Shown one piece after another: positions 56,610-64,000 of a stretch of 64,000 bases of DNA (positions are counted from its first letter, which is position 1; every line of letters begins with the position of its first letter). This DNA is from Erigeron canadensis (Eukaryota > Streptophyta > Magnoliopsida > Asterales > Asteraceae). The notes beneath the pieces are model-generated. The model saw only the letters and a program-made list of their open reading frames with translations. It was not told the origin of the DNA and did no database searches. The DNA is taken from positions 25,236,980-25,300,979 of the forward strand of contig NC_057765.1 in the NCBI RefSeq assembly GCF_010389155.1, written 5' to 3'. The position numbers were made by a program, and so were the translations under genes.

Positions 56610-59535
56610 ATGTCGAAACGGGGGATAAGAGATATTACCGATGCTTTGAGCCATTCTGCCTATCATAGTTTTGTGAACCAATACTTCTCTCAGAACCCTA
56701 ATTTGGTCCGATACTCAGAAAGGGGGCAATCCATATGCGATCCTCCAGCGGGGTTCTTTGGTGTATATATTAAAGCTTTTTCACAAGGTAACCTTAGGAT
56801 CCCCTTTTCAGAGTTTCTCCTTGCTGTTATAGATTACTATTAGTGTCATATTTCTGTTGTTCATCCGACTGGTGTTGCCAAAATAATTGCTTTCCATGTG
56901 CTTTGTTTTGCAAACTGCATTCAACCATCCGTTGGTTTGTTTAACTACTTCTACAAATTGAAAGAGTCCGGTGATTGGGTCACTGTTTCAAAGAACGGTG
57001 ACTATAAAATTTTTATTGTTGGCGGTGTTGAGGTTAGGGATTGGAAAATTTTATTTATCTTTATCGATCAATCTTTAGTTCCTCCTACGCGTAGTGGTTT
57101 GCTAGATAGGGATAGGCTGGAGTATGAGTCAATAGGTCCCCCAAGTCTGTTTGGTGTTAGGCGGGCGGATGTAGAGGTGTTGTGTTTTTATCGGATAAAG
57201 TTGTGTGTTTATCCAGAAGCTATTTTGTTTAACTCCCAGGTTTCGAGATGTTGGGAGTGTGGTAATTTGGATTTTACAATTGAGGTTGATGGTCGGGGTA
57301 GGTTTACCCTTTTGCACTTCTTCTTTGCTGTCATCTTTTTCCGAAGTAGACATTGATTCGATTTTCTATTTGCAGAGATGTCGTTCAAGGAACTTATTGA
57401 TAGGCAGCCTACGTTGACTGGTGTCGTCTTCAGACCAGTGGCTCTGGCTCCTCCACCAATTGAGCCAATTGCACCGGTGGTCCCCGAACCTGCTGATCCC
57501 GCCACGATTCGTGAGGGGCATGTTTCTGATGAAGTTCCTGAGGTATCTACACCTGCAGCTTGTGGGCAGGTGGGAGACATCGTTGATGTTTCTGATGGTA
57601 ATGGTGAAGAGGCGGTTCGGAAGGCAGAGACTTAAGGTAAAACAGTTGGCAGCCGTGTGAGGAAGAGGAAAGGGAAAACTATGTCCAAAGGACCTAGTAA
57701 TCATCGTCCGAAGAGGATAAAGGGGAGAGCCAGTAGAATCCCTCCACAGTCATCATGTAAGTCCTTTTGCTTTTTGGTTGCCTTTAGATGATTGTTCCAA
57801 ATTGATGTGTGATTATTTTTCTTGTGCAGCCTTTGATCCCTTTGAAGAGTGTTTGGATGCTTCCACTTTTCACCGTGATCTTGGTTTGATGGACCTGAGC
57901 ATTCCTGAGCTATCATCTTTCTTCAACTGCTCTATTTTTTGCAGTGCCATCATTGGCAGTGCTATGGACTCAAAGTTGCGGGAGAATGCTGAAGAGTCTG
58001 GTCCTTCAAAGGAACAGTATGTGTGGAGTCCCTCACTTGATGGTTTAACCCACAAGTGTAGAATACAACAAGTCAAGTACGCACAAGATAGGACTAGTAT
58101 GAAGATGACAAGTCAAGTAAGCACTAGATTGGACTACTATTACAATAAATATAAATGCAAGAATATATATAAAGTACTACGTACTTAAGCAATATAAAGA
58201 TAAGCAAGTAAAGTAAATGGTGAGACACAATGTAATTTTCAAGTGTATTTTATTTATTGATGTTAAATAAAATACAAGATTGTTGCGGAACAAGATATTA
58301 CAAAGTAAGTATCTAAATAACCTATGAATTACAAGTGATCTAATATTGCTAAATAAACTCCTTGATCGAGATACTTAAAGTTGTGAAGTATAACTGTTTA
58401 GATCGATAGTATTTGAGCAAAAGCACCAAATTGCAAAAGTGTAATTTAGACGAGGGAAGTGACTTGGTATTTATAGGCAAAACGAATAAATATAATATTC
58501 TTTTTGTCGTACAAATATGGTTACATGCATTTAAGGAAATTACTTTAATTCCTTAAATGCATTGATTAAAGTACAAGAATAAAGTCACTTGATAGTGACT
58601 TGTCTTCTAATTAACCAACCACCTTTACATGCGTGTAAGGCTTTTAACAAAAGTCAAATGGATTGTCCGGGTAAAGGCATGTAAAGGCATAAAGTCAATT
58701 CCTCGTAATCAGTGCTCAGACTTGTAAGGTCTAGAACACTGTCAAGGACTCCAATCAGGCGATCTGGTAAGTCTTCCAGTGAGCTCCGCTATTTGTCAGA
58801 CTTCTTTCTTCAGACTTCAGTCTTCGACTTTAGTGAGAATGTTCTTCAGTGGAAAGATTTTGACTGGAGTGAAGTCCAGTGAAAAAATCTGGTGGAATCC
58901 AGATTCCTGTACAAGTAAGTTGTTCACTGATCTTCACATAATTTCTTGACAAATCTTCAGAGGGCTCCAGTGGTCACGTCTGGAGCGAGTCCAGTAAATC
59001 TGGACCTAACAATATGAGCGGTTGATGTCGGAGAAGCTTGCTTTGAGGCAAAGGTGGGTGACCTGGAGTTGGACTGTGGGGCCTTACAGTCAGAGCTAAG
59101 CGCTGCAAGGACTGATGCGCAAAGGATCATTGCTGAGAAGGAAACGGAGGTGGAGTCCCTTGGCAACCAGGTGCGGGAAAAGGACATCTTGCTGAAGGAG
59201 GTGCAGGACATGCTTGCGGATAAATCAGGGAAGTATGGGAGATTAATTGTTGAAGTCATCCCTCGTGCTTGCAAGTCCTTTCTTAATGGTCCTGAGGTTG
59301 GTGAGCTACAGTCTAAGGTTTGTAACCTTAACAGAATTGATGCAGAAGCTGGTATGATGTGTGCCCTGGTTGCAGATGGTATGGTAAATCTGAAGGGCCG
59401 CAATATCCCGGAAGACACAGTCGCTCGCCTTGATTCCGCACTTGATGAACTTGCCAGCGTTGATTCTGCATATCTCCGTAAGCTCTCCTCTGATCCCGAA
59501 GCATCGCCATCTGATCTTCTGCAGGTTGTCCCTTA
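56610..59535 (+). pseudogene. Antisense ORF of Tat-type gypsy element (putative gypsy-type transposase family)
   Basis: It runs opposite to the element's own gag (minus strand at 60.9-61.5 kb). The N-terminal part (CDPPAGFFGVYIKAFSQGNL, PFSEFLLAVIDYY, HPTGVAKIIAFHVLC, GLFNYFYKL) matches the domain known as putative gypsy-type transposase, a name of convenience with no proven activity. GT-AG introns fit at about 57298-57375 and 57756-57829. A basic tract, RVRKRKGK, is NLS-like. After the solo LTR (58022-59011) the frame resumes and becomes a coiled coil (ESLGNQVREKDILLKEVQD). Stops at 56841 and 57633 and a frameshift near 59050 make it a pseudogene. Function unknown. Confidence 0.7.
58022..59011. 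mobile_element. Solo LTR inside the antisense ORF
   Basis: TGTGGAGTCCC ... GACCTAACA, 990 bp, no coding. Flanked by GTATG (58017-58021) and ATATG (59012-59016). Removing the insert with one flank restores the reading EQYERLMSEKLALRQ across the junction. Confidence 0.75.
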
Positions 59536-60024
59536 ACTCTTTTCTGTTTGTGATTTGAAGATGGACACTGTTTCTGTAGACAATCTTTATTTGGTGGCAT
59601 GCGTGCCGTTTGAACGATTGCACTTTTTGGTGGCCTTCGTGCCCTTGAACAATTGCTGTCTTTGGCCTCCTTTTATGTCGGGGGAGGCCTTCGTACATAT
59701 TTATAATATCTGCAATATATTAACCTACCCTTAACTTTATCATGCGTGATGAGTCCGTCTTTAAGTGGTTTTTTGGCCGTTCCCTTTCGGATTTCGGGAG
59801 GCTCTCTATGCTCCGTGAATGTCTTAATGGGCGTCCCCTTAAACATTTACACGAAGTCTTTTAATTTTATTTTATTACGCATGTTTATTATTGCTTGATC
59901 GATCTTAAAATTTTGTTGAAAGCTTTATTTTATTTAAAAAATAATTGGCAGGAGGACATTACATAGTAAGGTTCCTAGCTGCTAGCTTCCTTTGTTGGGA
60001 CTTATCCGGGTAGCTAATCCGGGC
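59536..60024. other. Non-coding spacer between antisense ORF and protease relic
   Basis: The element's RT, RNase H and integrase would be expected near here on the minus strand and are missing. Contains two GGTGGC(A/C)TGCGTGCC-like repeats (about 59592 and 59629). Confidence 0.5.
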
Positions 60025-60870
60025 TTATCCCTTTTGCCTTTTCAGGGAGTTTACTTTTTGAATTCTTCTCCCCGAGCCTCTGAATTTGTTCTTCTTCGCT
60101 CCTTTGCTCTGTTTGCGTCCCTTTCGCCCAAGCGATGGTGCTCCTAGGGATCTTTTTTCTGGTGAATAGCGGGGGGATTCTTTCCCTCCGTCCTCAGAAG
60201 GGCTCCGCATGTTCCCTTGCACCTTTCGTTTCAGTAGGTTTGATGGCAATGTTGTTATCCCTACTTCACTCTGGAATTTTATCTGCGAGTGGATCGTTGA
60301 TGCCACGATTCCAAAACGCCGCATTGCTTCTCTTTCGAGGATTGCGTTATTTCCAAAGTTCGCTGTAACGACTAGGAACGTTATTTTTTCTATTTTCCAG
60401 TTCGGGTATTCTTCGATAGGGACCTTTGTCCGGAGCTCTCAGATAGGCCATGTCCGCTCTCCTGCGAATCCTATCAGTGGCCTATCTACCTTGCGCAATT
60501 TCTCCCTAACACTTTTTGGTAGTTCTAAGAAGTGTTTTTCGTAGAGGATATCGCATTCACTACCACCATCTATATGGACGTTCCTCATCATTAGCCCCCC
60601 AATGTTTGCTTCGATCATAATTGGTTCACTGGAAGGGATGATATCCTTCATCGAAGGGAACTGGTACAGTTCCTCGTGCGGGGCGTCTCTGTACACTTCG
60701 GATCGTATTGTGAGGATCTGTGCCGGTGGTGTTTTTTCGGATTTTCCGGTTTGCTCTTAATTCTGGTTGCTTGCCTTATCCCCTTAACAAGGTGGTCCAG
60801 TTTCGCAGACTCCATCGCTTCTTCTATTACTCGTCTTAAATTTCTACAGCTGTTTGTATCGTGTCCGTGA
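60025..60870 (-). pseudogene. Tat-type aspartic protease and gag zinc knuckle, broken
   Basis: From 60870 leftwards: gag zinc knuckle region CEYHRDHGHDTNSC just after a TAG. In another frame MYRDAPHEELYQF, then the retropepsin active-site segment HIDGGSECDILY (DGGS) and the FAGERTWPI stretch ending in TGA at about 60437. The same frame then continues with VPIEEYPNWKIEKITFLVV and RRFGIVASTIHSQIKF. That is the protease-RT linker; RT itself is not present. Confidence 0.7.
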
Positions 60871-60887
60871 TCTCTATGGTATTCACA

Positions 60888-61530
60888 CTACGTTTCCATA
60901 TTTTTCTTCTTTGTGATGAGCTTCGTCGGGATCGGGAAGCTTGAAGCAACTCGCTCCGTGAGGAGGATCTGCTTCAGGGTTTTGGTGAGGTTAGATAAGA
61001 TATCTATTCCGCTATCTTTCTCTCTACCACCCCATTGGTTATCTTCTCGCCCGTAGCGAGAAAACCTTTTGTTTCCTCCGTATTCCTTCCTCTTTCTGCC
61101 CAGGGAGAAGTCACCACTTGTTGTTTCCCTGGCATCCAACCAGATGTGAGCTTTACTTGTTAACCCATCGTAAGCTTTGGGTAGATCGGTACTCAGGTGT
61201 TCAATAAGTTCTACTGCACGCAGCCCATGTATAAGTCTCGAGATCCTTTGGCTCTCTGCTAGTCCCCGTACTTGTTGTGTCTCATTTGTGTACCTCACAA
61301 TGAAATCTCTTATTTTTTCGTTTTCTTTTTGCTTGATGTTGTACACGGTTATGTGGGTCTTCCAATGCTTCTTCTGCATACTGAACTGTGCTTTGAATTT
61401 ATTTTTTAGTATTTCGAAGCTGTCTATGCTGGTTCTTGGTAACCCGTCGATCCATTCTTGTGCATCATCAGTTAACAAGTACGAGAACGCGTGGCACGTA
61501 GTCGGCATATTCCACCTGCTCAGGTTCAGG
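60888..61530 (-). pseudogene. Tat-type gag core, N-terminally truncated
   Basis: 206 codons open: WNMPTTCHAFSYLLTDDAQEWIDGLP, SFEILKNKFKAQFSMQKKH and LIHGLRAVELIEHLSTDLP, the retrotransposon gag fold of Tat/Ogre-like elements. The frame ends in TAG (60888), beyond which the zinc knuckle follows. Its N-terminus is lost at about 61530, where plus-strand unrelated coding sequence begins. Confidence 0.75.
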
Positions 61531-62693
61531 CAGTGATTGGTGGCGACTTTGACGCTGCTGCTTCACTTGCTGACTTGTTTAATGATGATGTGAAACCTGA
61601 AATCTCTATTCCTCCTTCCTCTTCTATCTTTCCTGAAGAAATGAAAAAGTGGTATTTTGTCAAAGGACAAAGTGATTACCACTCTAAAATGAATGCTGGT
61701 GCTACCCCTTCTTCCTCCACCAGCGAATCCTCTATCTCTACTGAGATAAAAGGTGCTAATTCTTCAACTAGCACCAATATGTTCGTTCCTCAGCAGCTTT
61801 CCGTCAAATCTGTTGAACCCTTTAAAAGAAGCACTGTTGCTGTGTCCTATGACTACAACACTCCTCTGAGAGTGAATCCAGTCAATCAGCAACCTTCATG
61901 TGCTCAATCTTCCTCTTCTCAGCAAGAGCCTGCTCATGTTAATCATAAGGATGACCAGCATGACCGTCTAATGAAAAGACGTGTCAGGTTCGCTGATGAT
62001 AGACTTCAGCAAGTACTTCCCTTAAGGGATGTACCTGCTGATGCTCAATCTCATCATCAGATACCTCAGTCTGTGCCAGCTAGGTCCACTCCTAGGTTTA
62101 ACACTCCTCAAAGAAGAAGGTTACCTTCTCAAAACAGGTCTGTTACTCCTCAGCGAGGACACTTTCCACATAAGCAAGTAAGACCTGTTACTCCTGAGCG
62201 AGGAAACTTGCCACATCAGCAAGTGAGACCCACAACCCCACAAAGAGGACAAATGCCAAATCAGCATATTCAATCCTCTGTGTCAAACAGGGAGTATCTG
62301 CCTCATAGGCAGATGAGTTCAGCAACTCTCAATCATCAATCTAGACCCATCACTCCTAGAAGAGTGCCTCAATCACAATAAGGTCCCTCCTCTTCTTCTT
62401 ACCCTGCTGGAAGACAAGCATGGACAATGATTCAAGGATCACAAAATCCTCATGATCATAATGGCCAATCCATTCTTGGTCATGTTCCTCAGATGCCTCC
62501 TCCTAGACTTAAACAAAGGAACAAATCGAAGTCCAAACAAAAGGGTAAGGCATCTTCCTCCTCTAATCCTCAAATCAATGAGCTTACTCAACGAGTCAAT
62601 TGTTTTGGTCAAAAATTATCCAAGATAATCAACCTTGAAGACTTAGATCAATTATGTAACCAAACTTTCGTTCGTGAGGTTAAGGGCTTGTAA
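61530..62693 (+). pseudogene. Unidentified repeat-rich protein with one in-frame stop
   Basis: One frame runs from about 61491 (its first ATG lies in antisense gag, so the real start is lost) to 62693, broken only by TAA at 62379-62381 where a Gln codon would fit. Contents: an acidic/Ser-rich start (FDAAASLADLFNDDV), VEPFKRSTVAVSYDYNTP, a KRRVRFADD basic-acidic motif, then about five imperfect 14-15-residue repeats of the form R.(V/T)TPQRG..P.Q.V. A KQRNKSKSKQKGK basic stretch and a C-terminal helix ending FVREVKGL follow. I do not recognise it. It could be a structural or gag-like protein of a mobile element, or a host gene fragment. Confidence 0.45.
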
Positions 62694-63522
62694 AATTGGT
62701 TTAGATTCAAAGATGCGTTTAAAATAAGTATGATAAATCAAGATTATGTCGACTTAAACAAAAGAAGGTAGTCAAAAGATTTCGCAAATAACTATATAAT
62801 CAAATATAAGATAGATTAAGCAAGATAAAGAAAGATAAACGTAAATAAATGCGAAAAATAAAGAGAAAGGAACAAAGAACACCGAGATTTGTTATCGAGG
62901 AAAAGCCCTTAATCCTTTATGGATTGCCCGCATAAAAACCCCAGGAGGAAGCAATCGTCCCTGCCTTGTTCTTTTACTAATGGTGTAAATTGGTTACAAT
63001 GATAGAGCGACTTGATCGATCTTTCTAAGTAAAGAAAAGTGTGTTGGTTGTTTACAAGTATGAGCAGAGAAAATAAGCAAGTAAATATGTGAGTGTGTGT
63101 AATGTTGTATATCCTATGATCGATCAGGTCCTTGTATATATAGAGCAGCCTAGTAACTAATTTTCCGAAATTACAGGGATCTTCCTGGTCTTCATCTGGT
63201 GAACGTTGGAACATATCTTGACTGATATTGTAGCCGTTTGAAGATATTCTCCTCATGCTGAATTCCTCTTGATGTCCGATTATGATGCTGGACTAAGTCT
63301 TCTTTGCGTGTTGATCAAATAAGACATGTGTTGAATCTCTTTTGTACCGTTAGAGATAGTTACCTTGTGATAAATATCAAGTTACCTGCATAATATTCTC
63401 ATAGATACAATACTTGAAGTTTATCGTTAGTAATTTGTCAAGGCGTATCAAGATCCTGAAGGTCCATGATCTTGAGGTTCCAAGATAATGAAACCTGAAA
63501 TTTCACCCATAACAATTGTCCC
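62694..63522. other. LTR-like non-coding stretch
   Basis: GAGATTTGTTATCGAGGAAA and AAGCCCTTAATCC near 62884 resemble phrases I associate with plant copia LTR or leader sequences. No paired LTR is visible in the window. The minus-strand frame at 62909-63256 has no recognised motif. Confidence 0.35.
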
Positions 63523-63567
63523 CAAAGTTATTTTAAACAAAAATCAATTTTGTTTAAAATAACTTTG
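63523..63567. repeat. Perfect 20-bp inverted repeat (hairpin), 5-nt loop
   Basis: Left arm CAAAGTTATTTTAAACAAAA (63523-63542), loop ATCAA, right arm its exact reverse complement (63548-63567). About 205 bp upstream of the ATG at 63772. Confidence 0.9.
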
Positions 63568-63771
63568 ACCAATGTCAAGGAGTTAATTTTTAAATTCACC
63601 CCGAGGATAAGACGCGTGGAGATAAGATAACCAAGAGTCTAGACGGTTTATTCCCATCGTTTTATACCTCTATACAAGCATACCATTCTTTTAGAAAAAA
63701 TCATAAATCTTTTTATGCTCAAAAAAGTTTTCATCTTTTTCTCCATTTCTATTAATTTTCATAACATTAAC
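63568..63771 (+). promoter_or_regulatory. Putative 5' region of the right-edge gene
   Basis: TATA-like TTTTATACCTCTATACAAG at about 63660-63678 and a CT-rich leader (TCATCTTTTTCTCCATTTC) before the ATG. Speculative. Confidence 0.35.
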
Positions 63772-64000
63772 ATGTCTGAAATCAGCAACGGAGATTCACA
63801 CCTTGAAGTCCACAAGCGCCCAAGGGTAAATTGGGGCACTACGAAGTCAGAAAGGAGGCTCCTTTATGTAAGAAAATAAATTTTTCATTATTTTTTCTTT
63901 CGTTATATTCGATTTGTAAAAATGATCCTTTGAAATGTTTCCCACAGTGCTTTTCTCAAATGAGGTTTGCGCATATGGAAGTTGCGCGTATTAAAGACCA
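63772..64000 (+). CDS. Partial gene, exon 1 and start of exon 2, unidentified
   Basis: ATG at 63772 opens 32 codons (MSEISNGDSHLEVHKRPRVN, then WGTTKSERRLLY) and ends exactly at a donor, TTTAT|GTAAGAAA. An 80-bp AT-rich intron (63868-63947) ends TTTCCCACAG. Exon 2 continues in phase with CFSQMRFAHMEVARIKD to the window edge. The consistent phase and canonical sites support a real or recently real gene. The N-terminus is charged with no signal peptide and no motif I recognise. It could be host or transposon encoded. Confidence 0.5.

Noticed and set aside
62909..63256. 115-codon minus-strand frame
   Set aside because: Lies in LTR-like sequence; no motif and no partner gene structure.
1..64000. 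CRISPR arrays, bacterial operons, riboswitches, rRNA or free-standing tRNA genes
   Set aside because: None seen; short repeats are transposon words or microsatellites, and the only polymerase III boxes belong to SINEs.

Overview
This is a eudicot nuclear genome window: AT-rich, intron-containing, and dominated by transposable elements. The retroelement types, the SINE and Helitron ends and a KIB1-4/DUF295 relic look to me like Asteraceae (Tanacetum, Artemisia or Chrysanthemum type). That placement is an inference from resemblance, not a search. The one intact, ordinary plant gene is an intronless L-type lectin receptor kinase (minus strand, 49230-51263). It has a promoter-bearing, kinase-less duplicate at 356-1177 and a shuffled shard near 16350-16530.

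1-16.6 kb is a small-transposon belt. It holds a SINE with a perfect 18-bp target duplication, Tourist-like MITEs, a three-exon MULE transposase relic, a CACTA MITE with a second SINE inside it, several Helitron-type ends (two in head-to-tail tandem), a Harbinger transposase fragment and an LTR-like block.

16.6-44.6 kb is one nest. A Ty1/copia element (5' LTR 16604-17444, 3' LTR from 44483) is split inside its RNase H region by a 20.8-kb Ty3/gypsy composite (22405-43173) flanked by the 5-bp duplication GATTT. The composite combines two Athila-like families. Family A has LTRs starting TGATGAGCG; it encodes gag plus two retropepsin-like domains and shows no RT or integrase. Family B has LTRs starting TGATGTGTC; it encodes gag, RT, RNase H, integrase and an Athila-type env-position ORF. 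The left LTR is a chimera of A and B, and the right end is LTR-gag-partial LTR. Each family carries arrays of its own short inverted-repeat word, and both carry the same post-pol stem-loop with a compensatory base-pair change.

44.6-49 kb has a Helitron-like end, a degraded kelch-repeat gene fragment, unidentified exon-like blocks and a hairpin-rich MITE. 49.2-55.7 kb has the receptor kinase, a 5'-truncated LINE with a perfect 17-bp duplication just upstream of it, and the DUF295 pseudogene. 55.7-61.5 kb is a minus-strand Tat-type gypsy relic (gag, protease, no RT or integrase) with its characteristic antisense ORF, which is spliced and interrupted by a solo LTR. 61.5-64 kb has an unidentified repeat-rich ORF, an LTR-like stretch, a perfect 20-bp-arm hairpin and the first exons of an unidentified gene running off the right edge.
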